Assembly (NCBI GenBank): GCA_023251975.1
Contig: JAHEXU010000001.1
Span: 10,048 to 52,957 of the forward strand
Reading direction: 5' to 3'
DNA: 42,910 nucleotides
Source: a bacterium
GTDB lineage: Bacteria > Actinomycetota > Thermoleophilia > Solirubrobacterales > 70-9
Shown here: positions 26,920 through 36,096 of the stretch, piece by piece
Position numbering within the stretch: position 1 is the stretch's first letter
Layout: each line of letters opens with the position of its first letter
Translations under genes and position numbers: made by a program
Notes under the pieces: generated by a model
Seen by the model: only the letters and a program-made list of their open reading frames with translations
Databases searched by the model: none
What the model was told of the DNA's origin: nothing

Positions 26920-28307
26920 CGGCGGCGCAATCGGGCTCGCAGCAGCGCGCCGCGGCGCCAGGCCAGTCCCGCCAGGATCGCCCGCTCGCGGCCGAGCGTC
27001 TCGTTGGCGCCGCGTAGGTCGCGCCCCGACCGCCGCGCCAACCAGACGATCCCGGTTCGGTTGTCGCCGATCGACTCGAGGACCTGGCGGCGCTCCGAGG
27101 TGAGTCGATCGCCGAGTCGGTTCAAGAGGATCCGCCGGGTCAGCATGATCCGGATGAAGACGTTGAAGTAGGGCGAGCGCCAGCCGAGGCGAAAGCGCCG
27201 CCCGCGGAGCCTCCCCCAACCCGCGACGAGGCGCTGACGGGGCGAGCCGCTGTAGCGGCCGAAGGCGTTGGCGCGGAGGTGGCCGAGCGCGGCCTCGTCG
27301 TGCTGGACGTAATCGCTCAGCGGCTCGTCGACGTAGCTGATCGGCCCCAACGCGAGCGCGACCGACGCGATCCAGTGATCGTGAAAGAGCGCCCCGTGGC
27401 GGGGCGGAAACGGAAGCGCGTCGTCGAGCAGCGAGGCCTCGAACAGGCTGGCCGCTCCGGTGACGGTGTTGGCCAGGATCAACGAGCCGAAGTCGGTGTA
27501 GTTGTTGCGGCGCATGGTCCAGTAGGTCGGGGCGATCTCAACACCGCCGCGACTGACCAGCCGCATGTCGGAGTAGACGAGCCGGGAACCCGGCGCCAGC
27601 CCGCCCAGCAGCGCCTCGAGCTTGTGCGGCTCCCAACGGTCATCCTGATCGGCCAGGGCGAGGTATCGGGCGCCACTTGCCCGGCCCAGTTGCAGCGCTC
27701 GCTCGAAGTTCGCGTAGAAGCCGAGGTTCTCGGACCCGACGCTGAGGGCGAAGCGGCGATCGTCGCCGAGCGCGGCAGCGATCGCCGCCCGCCCCTCGGG
27801 GCTCGATCCGTCGTCGCTGATCAGGCACACCCAGTTGCGGTGGGTCTGGGCGCGAATCGACTCGATCTGGATCCCAAACAGCTCCGGGTCGGGCTCGAAG
27901 CAGGCCATGCAGATCGCGACCGGTGCCGCCGCGCCGGCGCCGGGTTCGGGGACGGGCGCCACCGGGTCAGGCGGCTCCGCGTCCACCACCAGCTCGATCT
28001 CTCCGAGTCGGACGGTCCGACCCGAGCGCCGCTCCCGGATCGCCAGCTCAACCTGCCCCGGCGCCAGATCGCGCTCAAAACTTGCGATCGTCCACCAGTA
28101 GCTGGCGCCGTGACGGACGCCGGGAAGCGGCAATCCGGCGCCGAGCAGGGGTTCGAAGCGACCGCCAACACCGAGCTCAAGCCGACCGCTGAGGCGAAGA
28201 TCGGCGCCGCCGCTGCCGTCAATGAAGAGTGCTGATCCGCCGCCGATCGCGAGCCGGCGAGGCAGCGGCGTCAACGTTTGAAGATCGAGATCGTCCCCCT
28301 GACCCAC
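26916..28307 (-). CDS. Glycosyltransferase family 2 protein
   Basis: PVAICMACFEPDPELFGIQIESIRAQTHRNWVCLISDDGSSPEG...YLALADQDDRWEPHKLEALL. Confidence 0.88.
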   Translation of the reverse strand: MGQGDDLDLQTLTPLPRRLAIGGGSALFIDGSGGADLRLSGRLELGVGGRFEPLLGAGLPLPGVRHGASYWWTIASFERDLAPGQVELAIRERRSGRTVRLGEIELVVDAEPPDPVAPVPEPGAGAAAPVAICMACFEPDPELFGIQIESIRAQTHRNWVCLISDDGSSPEGRAAIAAALGDDRRFALSVGSENLGFYANFERALQLGRASGARYLALADQDDRWEPHKLEALLGGLAPGSRLVYSDMRLVSRGGVEIAPTYWTMRRNNYTDFGSLILANTVTGAASLFEASLLDDALPFPPRHGALFHDHWIASVALALGPISYVDEPLSDYVQHDEAALGHLRANAFGRYSGSPRQRLVAGWGRLRGRRFRLGWRSPYFNVFIRIMLTRRILLNRLGDRLTSERRQVLESIGDNRTGIVWLARRSGRDLRGANETLGRERAILAGLAWRRGALLRARLRRR

Positions 28308-29249
28308 GCGATCAGGATGTCACAGGGCGGACGCAGCGCCGGGTGCACCCGGCCGGGTTGCTACAAACGGGATGTGAGATTTCGTCGCGGCAAGCGCGAT
28401 GCGGGCGAGACCGCTGCCGAATCGGCGGGCCAGATAACGGCCACGATCGAGATGCCCCAGCTCGCTAGCGACGACCCCAAGCCCGCTGCGGCGAGCGTCG
28501 CGGCGGCGCCGGAGCCGAAATCAGGCCGACTCCGCGGCCGACTCACCCGTGCGAAGGTGAGCGACCCGGCGGCCGCCGACCCCGGCCCGGCGGCCCCGGT
28601 GCCGAGCCCCGAGCCAGCCTCGGAGCAGCCTTCGCAATCGGCCGACCCGGGGGGCGGCAACGACGCCGACTCGATCCGAGACGGCGGAATCGTCTTGCTC
28701 GACGCGCTGAGCGAGCACGTGCCGGGAGCGCGCGAGCACGCCGAGGCAACCGCTACCTATGCGTTCGCAACCAGCGTCGAGCTTGGCGGCTCGCGCGAGT
28801 ACTGCGAGATGGTTCGCGAGGTGGCGCGGCTCCACGAGGTTGGGAAGATCTACCTGTCGCAAGACATCGCCAACGTGCCGCCCGATCAGCTGCTGCCGAC
28901 GGAGCGCCGGGCGATCGAGTCGCACCCGCTGCAGGGGCAGGCACTGCTGATCGGGGCTGGCTTGCACGAGGAGGTCGGCCAGCTCTTGGCGGCGACCGCC
29001 GAGCGCTTTGACGGGCGCGGGCCGAACGGGTTGAACGGGCGGGCAATCCCGCTGGCGGCGCGGGTGATCCGGGCGGCCTGCGTCTACCACCAGGGTACCC
29101 AGCGACGGCGCGGCGCCCGCTGGCGCGGCGAACCTCGCGAGCTCGGGCTGAACGCGATCCGTCGGCAGAGCGGGCGCGAGCTCGACCCCGAGGTAATCGC
29201 GGCGCTGACTCGGGCCGTATCGCGAGCCGCCGCCGCCTCGCGCGAGTAG
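28278..29249 (+). CDS. Degenerate HD/HD-GYP-like domain protein
   Basis: [18 protein letters not shown]...[16 protein letters not shown]...[11 protein letters not shown]...[23 protein letters not shown]. True start may be ATG 28452 because the 5' end overlaps the divergent gene. Confidence 0.75.
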   Translation: MKIEIVPLTHAIRMSQGGRSAGCTRPGCYKRDVRFRRGKRDAGETAAESAGQITATIEMPQLASDDPKPAAASVAAAPEPKSGRLRGRLTRAKVSDPAAADPGPAAPVPSPEPASEQPSQSADPGGGNDADSIRDGGIVLLDALSEHVPGAREHAEATATYAFATSVELGGSREYCEMVREVARLHEVGKIYLSQDIANVPPDQLLPTERRAIESHPLQGQALLIGAGLHEEVGQLLAATAERFDGRGPNGLNGRAIPLAARVIRAACVYHQGTQRRRGARWRGEPRELGLNAIRRQSGRELDPEVIAALTRAVSRAAAASRE

Positions 29250-29275
29250 TCGGGCCGCCCTACAATCCTCGCGCG

Positions 29276-30844
29276 GTGCGCCAGAAGAATCCCGAAACGT
29301 TTGACGAGAAGCTGGCCCAGCTCACCGAGCTGCGCCAGCAGGCAATCCATTCCGCCTCCGAAGCGGCGGTAGAAAAGCAGCACGCGAAGGGCAAGATGAC
29401 CGCCCGCGAGCGGATCGAGAAGCTGCTCGACCCCGGCTCCTTCCAGGAGCTCGACACCTTCGTGCGGCATCGGACCTCCGATTTCGAGATGCAAAAGAAC
29501 CGCCCCTGGGGTGATGCGGTTGTCACCGGCTACGGCACGATCGACGGACGCACCGTGTTCGTCTTCAGCCAGGACTTCACCGTCTTTGGCGGCTCGCTCG
29601 GCGAGGTGATGGCGGAGAAAATGTGCAAGGTGATGGACCTCGCCGCCAAGGTCGGGGCGCCGGTGATCGGGATCAACGACTCGGGCGGCGCCCGGATCCA
29701 GGAGGGCGTCGTCTCGCTCGGCGCCTACGGCGATGTCTTTGTCCGCAACGTCCGGTGCTCCGGGGTGATCCCGCAGATCTCGCTGATCATGGGGCCGTGC
29801 GCCGGGGGCGCCGTCTACTCGCCGGCGATGACCGACTTCATCTTCATGGTCAAAGAGACCTCGCACATGTTCATCACCGGCCCCGAGGTGATCAAGACCG
29901 TGACCGGCGAGGAGGTCGAATTCGAGGAGCTCGGCGGCGCAATGACCCACAACTCGAAGTCCGGGGTCGCCCATTTTGCCGCCGAGGACGAGGAATCGTG
30001 CCTCGAGGACGCCCGCTTTCTGGTCGGGTTTTTGCCTTCCAACAACCTCGAGATGCCGCCCCGGGTCGAGCCCTACGACGACCCGAATCGAATGGACCCG
30101 GAGCTTGACTCAATCGTCCCCGCCGACCCGCAAAAACCCTACGACATGCGAGAGGTGGTCGCGCTGATCGTCGATGACGGCGACTTCTTCGAGGTTCATC
30201 AGCACTTCGCGCGCAACATCATCTGCGGGCTTGCCCGGCTCGACGGTTACCCGGTCGGGATCGTCGGCAACCAGCCCGCCTTCTTGGCTGGCGTCCTCGA
30301 CATCGAAGCGTCCGAAAAGGCGGCCCGTTTCGTTCGCACCTGCGACGCCTTCAACATCCCGATCGTCACCTTCACCGACGTCCCCGGCTTCCTCCCCGGC
30401 ACCGCCCAGGAGTGGAACGGAATCATCCGGCACGGCGCGAAGCTGCTCTACGCCTTTACCGAGGCGACGGTGCCGAAGCTGACCGTGATTACCCGCAAGG
30501 CCTACGGCGGCGCCTACGACGTGATGGCCTCAAAGCACATGCTGGCGGACTTCAACTTCGCCTGGCCGACCGCCGAGGTCGCGGTGATGGGGCCGGAAGG
30601 CGCCGTCAACATCATCTACCGCCGCGACATCGCCGGCTCACCAACCCCCGACCAGCGTCGCGAGAAGCTGATGAACGACTACAAGGCCCGGTTCGCGAAC
30701 CCCTACGCGGCGGCCGAGCGCGGCTACATTGACGACGTGATCGTCCCCCGCGAGACCCGCCCGAAACTGATCACCGCGCTGCGCACCCTGCAGACCAAGC
30801 GGGTCGACCAGCCGAAGCGAAAGCACGGCAACATCCCGCTGTAG
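29276..30844 (+). CDS. pccB: Acyl-CoA (propionyl-CoA) carboxylase beta subunit
   Basis: [29 protein letters not shown]...[14 protein letters not shown]...[20 protein letters not shown]...[14 protein letters not shown]; carboxyltransferase domain throughout. Confidence 0.93.
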   Translation: MRQKNPETFDEKLAQLTELRQQAIHSASEAAVEKQHAKGKMTARERIEKLLDPGSFQELDTFVRHRTSDFEMQKNRPWGDAVVTGYGTIDGRTVFVFSQDFTVFGGSLGEVMAEKMCKVMDLAAKVGAPVIGINDSGGARIQEGVVSLGAYGDVFVRNVRCSGVIPQISLIMGPCAGGAVYSPAMTDFIFMVKETSHMFITGPEVIKTVTGEEVEFEELGGAMTHNSKSGVAHFAAEDEESCLEDARFLVGFLPSNNLEMPPRVEPYDDPNRMDPELDSIVPADPQKPYDMREVVALIVDDGDFFEVHQHFARNIICGLARLDGYPVGIVGNQPAFLAGVLDIEASEKAARFVRTCDAFNIPIVTFTDVPGFLPGTAQEWNGIIRHGAKLLYAFTEATVPKLTVITRKAYGGAYDVMASKHMLADFNFAWPTAEVAVMGPEGAVNIIYRRDIAGSPTPDQRREKLMNDYKARFANPYAAAERGYIDDVIVPRETRPKLITALRTLQTKRVDQPKRKHGNIPL

Positions 30845-30900
30845 GGGTCGGGCGACCCTGGGCGACCCTCCGCCCTTGCACCGACGGGGGGCCTCGCTCC

Positions 30901-32475
30901 CTACCCGTCTGGTTCGACGTTTCCGGCCATCGCTGCGGCAGGTTCAGGCGCCGCGGCCAGGCCTCGGTACTCATAGGCATCGAGCGGGAAGTTGGCGGCG
31001 TCGGCGAGGGCGCGACGAGCGCTGGTCGGGCGCAAAAACGGGGTGTCACCGTGATGGTCAAAGTAGTAGCTACGAGCTCCGGCGCAGTTGCCGACGTGCC
31101 ACAGCGAGCGGCCGAGTCGGCTGACCGCGTCGGCGGTCCAGTCCTCGGCGAGTTGGCGGCGCACCTCGACGACCGGGGTTTGGCGGCGCCCCGCCTCCTC
31201 GATCACCCGGATGATGTGCCGCGAGGCGCTCTCGACCAACTGATGCCAGGCCGCGCCGACCCAGCCGTAGGGTCCGAAGATGAAGAAGTGGTTGGGCAGG
31301 CCCCGGACGCTGACGCTGTGGTAGGAGGTGGCGCGGTTTCGCGCGCAGTGCTCGGCGAGATCGAAGCCGTCGCGACCGCGGACCGGATTGATTCGGTAGT
31401 TCGCCGGGTCGCCGGCGACCCGGAACCCGGTTGCGCAGATCAAGACATCAACCTCGCGTTCGTCGCCGTCTACGGTCCGGACCCCGCGCTCGGTGATTCG
31501 CTCGATCGGCGCCGTCACCAGCTCGACGTTGTCGCGGTTGAAGGCGCGAAGATAGGAGTTCGAGACGATCGGCCGCTTGCAGCCGATCTCGTAGTCCGGC
31601 GTCAGCTTGCGGCGAGTCGTGGGGTCGCGGATCTGGCGGTACCAGAGGTTTCGTCCCAGCCAACCGCCGATTCGGGTCACCCAGCCAAAGCGGTCGTGAC
31701 GAACAACGATCCCGATCAGCCCCGCCTCGACGACCGCCGACAGCGAGCGGTAGAGCAGCCGCTCGATCGCCGGGACTCGCCGCAACAGGAATCGCAACGG
31801 CCGCGGGTTTGGCGGATCGAGCTTCGGCCCGACCCAAATCGCGGTCCGTTGGTAGACATCGAGCCGCGCCGCCTGCTTGGCGATGATCGGGACGATCTGG
31901 ACCGCACTGGCGCCGGTTCCGATGATCGCGATCCGTTTCCCGGTCAGCTCGACCGAGTGGTCCCAGTCCGCCGAGCGCAGGAGCTCGCCGCCAAACCGCT
32001 CGACCCCGGGGATCTCGATCGGCTTCGGATTGATGAACGCACCGACCGCGCTGATCACCCAGCGCGCCGTCACCTGCTCGCCGTTGACCGTGAGCCGCCA
32101 CCATCCGTTTGCCGGATCCCATTGACGCTCGGCAACCTCGCTGTCGAGCCGAACCAGCCGCCGCACCTCGTACTTCTCAGCGCAGTGATCGACGTAGGCC
32201 TTGACCTCGCTGCCGCTGGCGTAGGTTCGTCGCCACTCCGGATTGAGTTCGTAGGAGAACTGATAGGCGTGAGCCGGAATGTCGACGGTCAGGCCGGGGT
32301 AGGTGTTGGCGTTCCATGTCCCGCCAATGTCGTCGGCCCGCTCAAAGATCGCGATCTGCTCGATCCCGGCCCGCCGCAACTCGATCGCCGCGCCGATCCC
32401 ACCGAGACCGGCGCCGATTATCGCGACCTCAAGATCCGGCGCCGTTCGCAGCACCACCCCACCGTACCGCGTCAA
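30901..32475 (-). CDS. FAD-dependent flavin monooxygenase (Baeyer-Villiger/FMO-like)
   Basis: EVAIIGAGLGGIGAAIEL; GTWNANTYPGLTVDIPAHAYQFS; GKRIAIIGTGASAVQIVP; DVLICATGF. Confidence 0.9.
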   Translation of the reverse strand: MTRYGGVVLRTAPDLEVAIIGAGLGGIGAAIELRRAGIEQIAIFERADDIGGTWNANTYPGLTVDIPAHAYQFSYELNPEWRRTYASGSEVKAYVDHCAEKYEVRRLVRLDSEVAERQWDPANGWWRLTVNGEQVTARWVISAVGAFINPKPIEIPGVERFGGELLRSADWDHSVELTGKRIAIIGTGASAVQIVPIIAKQAARLDVYQRTAIWVGPKLDPPNPRPLRFLLRRVPAIERLLYRSLSAVVEAGLIGIVVRHDRFGWVTRIGGWLGRNLWYRQIRDPTTRRKLTPDYEIGCKRPIVSNSYLRAFNRDNVELVTAPIERITERGVRTVDGDEREVDVLICATGFRVAGDPANYRINPVRGRDGFDLAEHCARNRATSYHSVSVRGLPNHFFIFGPYGWVGAAWHQLVESASRHIIRVIEEAGRRQTPVVEVRRQLAEDWTADAVSRLGRSLWHVGNCAGARSYYFDHHGDTPFLRPTSARRALADAANFPLDAYEYRGLAAAPEPAAAMAGNVEPDG

Positions 32476-32508
32476 CGGCCGCTGCGGGGAGACGCGCCCG
32501 ACTTGGTT

Positions 32509-33972
32509 TTAATCACAAAGCGCGAGCAGAGCGGCCAGCTCACGCTTCATCCCGTCGACCATCGACCAGGGATCATCGATCTGCTCGCGGTCGGTGATGA
32601 TCCCGATGTCAACCGAATCGCGATAGCTGAGGACCGTGATGTTGAGTCCGACAGCGTCGGTCACGACCGAGACCGGATAGTTGGCAAGCAGCAGAGCGCC
32701 GCCCATGTAGAGGGGGAACGGCGGCCCCGGCACGTTCGAGATCACCAGGTTGTAGAGCGGGCGCATCCCCTGGCGAGTCCCGAGTTGCAAGGCGACTCGG
32801 GCGGCCCGGGCGCTGACCGCAGGCGGGATGAAGTTCGAAAAGTCCTGCAGCGCCGAGGCGGGCAGGGCGTTGTGGCGGGTCTTTGCCGCCTGCATCGATC
32901 CGTTGATCGCGCGCAGGCGCTCGACCGGGTCGTCGATCTCGGTCGCGATCGGAACGATCATGATCGAGACGCGGTTGCCATAGGTGCCGAACTGCTCCTC
33001 AGAGCGGACTGAAACCGGGATCTGCGCGAGCAGCGAGTCGTCGGGGAGGTCATCGTGGGCGAGCAGCCACTCGCGCACCGCGGCGGAGCAAAGCGACATC
33101 ACCACATCGTTTACCTTGACCCCGAAGTGGCCCTTGACCCGCTTCACATCAGCCAGCGGGACCGAGCCGAAGCCGAACCGCCGGTGCGCCGAGATCTTGG
33201 TGTTGAAGGCGGTCTTGGGGGCGCGCATCCGCGGTCGCTCGACGATCTCGCCGTCGCGCGAACCGGCCAGGAAGTTGCGGGCGCGCGAGGCGTTGCGACT
33301 GATCGTTTCGGCGCCGGGAATCCCGAGGACCGACGGGAATACGTCGAGGTGCGCGACCGTCTGCGGGAGCGACCGGGCCATCCGCACCGGCTGCATCGCC
33401 AGACCGACCAGGCCCCGGGTCAGCATCGTGCCGCCATCCGGGGCGGTCGGCGATTCGGCGTCGGGGTCGGGGGCGGGGATCTCGCGACCGCCGGGTTCGA
33501 GGTCAAACAGCACCCCCATGATCTCGGCGCCCGACATCCCGTCGATCATCGCGTGATGCATCTTCGTCATCACCGCGACATTTCCATCGCCATAGCCCTG
33601 GATCAAATACAGCTCCCAAAGCGGCCGAGCGCGATCAAGCCGCCGGGCGTGAATCCGCGCCACCTGCTCGCCAAGCTGACGCTCGTCGCCGGGGCCGGGC
33701 AGCGCCAGCTCGCGAATGTGGAAGTCGAGGTCGAACTCAGCGTCGTCGACCCAGTAGGGGAGATCGAGGCCGAGCGGGACCGGGGCCAACTTCCAGCGCA
33801 GCGGCGGCAGCAGGTGAAGCCGCTCACTCAGCAGCTTGCGGACCGCGTCAAGACCGAGGTTGCCGCCTGGGGCGGTCGACGGATCAAAGATCGCGAGTCC
33901 GGAAACGTGGCCGGTATGGGTGTCGCTTTCGATCGAAAGGAATTGGGCATCGAGGCTGGTCAGCTGTCGCAT
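32509..33972 (-). CDS. Wax ester synthase/diacylglycerol acyltransferase (WS/DGAT)
   Basis: MRQLTSLDAQFLSIESDTHTGHVSGLAIFDPS...MTKMHHAMIDGMSG (HHxxxDG); YNLVISNVPGPPFPLYMGGA; ATG at 33972. Confidence 0.93.
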   Translation of the reverse strand: MRQLTSLDAQFLSIESDTHTGHVSGLAIFDPSTAPGGNLGLDAVRKLLSERLHLLPPLRWKLAPVPLGLDLPYWVDDAEFDLDFHIRELALPGPGDERQLGEQVARIHARRLDRARPLWELYLIQGYGDGNVAVMTKMHHAMIDGMSGAEIMGVLFDLEPGGREIPAPDPDAESPTAPDGGTMLTRGLVGLAMQPVRMARSLPQTVAHLDVFPSVLGIPGAETISRNASRARNFLAGSRDGEIVERPRMRAPKTAFNTKISAHRRFGFGSVPLADVKRVKGHFGVKVNDVVMSLCSAAVREWLLAHDDLPDDSLLAQIPVSVRSEEQFGTYGNRVSIMIVPIATEIDDPVERLRAINGSMQAAKTRHNALPASALQDFSNFIPPAVSARAARVALQLGTRQGMRPLYNLVISNVPGPPFPLYMGGALLLANYPVSVVTDAVGLNITVLSYRDSVDIGIITDREQIDDPWSMVDGMKRELAALLALCD

Positions 33973-34024
33973 CGTGTCGATCGTATACCGACAGAGGGGC
34001 AACGATGTGCATACGCTTCGACAG

Positions 34025-34390
34025 ATGACCGAACGAGAGCAACGAACCTGGGACAAGGTGGGCGACCCGGTCGGGGCTCGCCAGCCCGACGCGCTGGTCA
34101 CCGTGCTGACCCCGTGGCCCGCCTGGGTGCTGCTGATCTGCCTGTTTATTTTTGCGCCGGGAGTGGTGCTCTTGTCGTTCTTTGTCCGGCGCCGAGCGGT
34201 GGTGCGGTTCGGCAACGAGATCGTCGTCTACGAGATCAGCTTCTTTCGGATGGCGAACCGGGGTGTCCTGCTGAGAGCCCCGCGCGGCGAGTTGATGCGG
34301 CGGCGCAGCGTGATCGAGATCGGCGACGAGCGGATGCACGTCGAACCCGGCTGGGGGCCGGTCCTCGATCGGTTGATCGGGGCGCTCTGA
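34025..34390 (+). CDS. Small membrane protein, hypothetical
   Basis: ATG at 34025; hydrophobic segment PWPAWVLLICLFIFAPGVVLLSFFV. Confidence 0.65.
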   Translation: MTEREQRTWDKVGDPVGARQPDALVTVLTPWPAWVLLICLFIFAPGVVLLSFFVRRRAVVRFGNEIVVYEISFFRMANRGVLLRAPRGELMRRRSVIEIGDERMHVEPGWGPVLDRLIGAL

Positions 34391-34396
34391 GCAGGC

Positions 34397-35293
34397 GTGA
34401 CGGTCAGCGTCGTCATCGCCTCTCACCTCCGAGCCGAGCAGGTTGAGACCTGCCTGAACGCTCTGGCCGCTCAGACCCACCCCCCGCTCGAGGTGATCTT
34501 GGTTGATTCGGGCGCCGATCAGACGACGGCGCGGCTGGTCGCCTCGCAACACCCTGAAGTGCGGCTGATCCGCAGCGTCGAGCGGCTCGGCCCACACGAG
34601 GCGCGAAATCGCGGCGCCGCCGTGGCTGGCGGCGAGGTAATTGCCTTCACCGATGCCGACTGCCGGGCCGACCCCGGCTGGGTCGAGGCGCTGCTGGCCG
34701 CGCACCGTGGCGGAGCCGAATTGGTCGGCGGGTCAATCGACCCCGATCATGGCAGCCTGATCGACCAGGCGGCCAACCTCAGCAAGTTCAACCCCTGGCT
34801 GCAGGGACTCGGCGCCGGGCGCCGAGTGACCTATCCGACCGCCAACCTGTCGCTGAGCCGGGCGGCCTGGGAGCGTTTCGGGCCGTTCGCGATCGCTGGC
34901 TGGTCGGGCGACACCGAGCTGGTCTGGCGAGCCCGGGCGGGCGGCGCGATCGAGGCCTTCGCGCCATCGGCGGTGGTCGCCCACATCGACTCAACCGACC
35001 TCGCCGGCTTGCTCGCCGAGCGTCGCCGCCGCGGCCGCGCCTTCGCCCGGTTACGGGCCGAGCGCGAGGAGTTCTCGCGACTGCGCGCCACCGCCTACCT
35101 GCTTGCCGCGCCCCTGATCGGGGCACTGCTGTCGGCCCGCGCGATCGGCGCCACCGTTCGCTCCGGCCGGGCGGCGGCGGCGCTGCGGACGGCGCCGCTT
35201 TTGGTCCTCGCGTTTTATGCCTGGGCACTCGGCGAGGCGAGCGCCTACCTCGGCGTCGCGGCGCGGCGATCATCTAGCCTGGCGGGGCGATGA
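34397..35293 (+). CDS. Glycosyltransferase family 2 protein
   Basis: VTVSVVIASHLRAEQVETCLNALAAQTHPPLEVILVDSGAD...EVIAFTDADCRADPGWVEALL; GTG start. Confidence 0.9.
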   Translation: MTVSVVIASHLRAEQVETCLNALAAQTHPPLEVILVDSGADQTTARLVASQHPEVRLIRSVERLGPHEARNRGAAVAGGEVIAFTDADCRADPGWVEALLAAHRGGAELVGGSIDPDHGSLIDQAANLSKFNPWLQGLGAGRRVTYPTANLSLSRAAWERFGPFAIAGWSGDTELVWRARAGGAIEAFAPSAVVAHIDSTDLAGLLAERRRRGRAFARLRAEREEFSRLRATAYLLAAPLIGALLSARAIGATVRSGRAAAALRTAPLLVLAFYAWALGEASAYLGVAARRSSSLAGR

Positions 35294-35553
35294 GGAGTGA
35301 CCCGAACCAAACCTCGGCCCGGCCCCGGATCATCCCGGTCGGCTCGATCCCCGGCCCCGAGGAGGCGGCCGCGGTGATCGCCGCGGTCGAGCGATTCATC
35401 GCCGACACGACTCCCGTCGCGGCGCCACTCGCGACCGCGAGCGGGTGGCAGCGGGCTGCCCTGCTGGAAGGCCCGGGCGCCAAACAGGCGGTTATCGACG
35501 CCTGGTCTGGCCCGCGCGGCCAAACCCGCTTCCAACCCGATAGAACTTCGTGA
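35290..35553 (+). CDS. Small hypothetical protein
   Basis: ATGA overlap; 87 aa, PGPEEAAAVIAAVERFIADTTP...SGWQRAALLEG; loosely like small acyl-CoA carboxylase-associated proteins. Confidence 0.5.
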   Translation: MRSDPNQTSARPRIIPVGSIPGPEEAAAVIAAVERFIADTTPVAAPLATASGWQRAALLEGPGAKQAVIDAWSGPRGQTRFQPDRTS

Positions 35554-35587
35554 GCCGAGCGCCCACCGTACCGAGAGGAGCCTATCC

Positions 35588-35797
35588 GTGGCCGTAGTCA
35601 AAATCATCGAGCTGGTCGGCAGCTCCAAAGTCTCAACCGACGATGCGGCCCGCCAAGCCCTCAAGCATGCCCAGACTTCGCTCCGCAACATTCGCGCCGT
35701 CGACATCGTCTCGACCGGGCTGCGGGGCGAGAACCTCGACGAGTACCGCGCCCACGTCCGGGTCGCCTTCTTGATCGAGGGAACCAGCGTCGACTGA
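35588..35797 (+). CDS. Dodecin family flavin-binding protein
   Basis: VAVVKIIELVGSSKVSTDDAARQALKHAQTSLRNIRAVDIVSTGLRGENLDEYRAHVRVAFLIE; 69 aa. Upstream AGAGGAG Shine-Dalgarno-like sequence. Confidence 0.92.
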   Translation: MAVVKIIELVGSSKVSTDDAARQALKHAQTSLRNIRAVDIVSTGLRGENLDEYRAHVRVAFLIEGTSVD

Positions 35798-36096
35798 GCC
35801 CGGATCCACCCAGCCGGTCGAGTGAATCCGCGTGCCAGGCCAAGCTGGGGGTGGATTTGCGGACACCTGCGGGGTGGTGCCCCAGGGGCGGTCGCAAATT
35901 GGCTCCCGGCACCGGGATGGAGTCGGACTCGCCGGTCGGTTCGGGATAACCAAGCCGAGCCGCGCGCCGCATTCGGTGGGGCAAAACACCGGACCCAGGG
36001 CTAAATACCCACATCCGGATCAGGATTTGCCATAATCGGTTCTCCGGCCCGGGCGTCCGCCCGCGCGCCGTCGCGAGAATCAGGAGGACCTTTCCG

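Noticed and set aside
29084-29974. 296-aa minus-strand ORF
   Set aside because: Antisense to pccB; composition typical of a shadow ORF.
31051-33012. 653-aa plus-strand ORF
   Set aside because: Antisense to clear monooxygenase and WS/DGAT genes; translation is low-complexity D/R/P-rich, typical of high-GC shadow ORFs.
35821-35960. Cobalamin or SAM-IV riboswitch
   Set aside because: Some short similarities (e.g. GAGTCGGACTCGCCGG, GGTGGTGCCCC), but the conserved core boxes could not be confirmed by eye; kept only as an unclassified structured leader.
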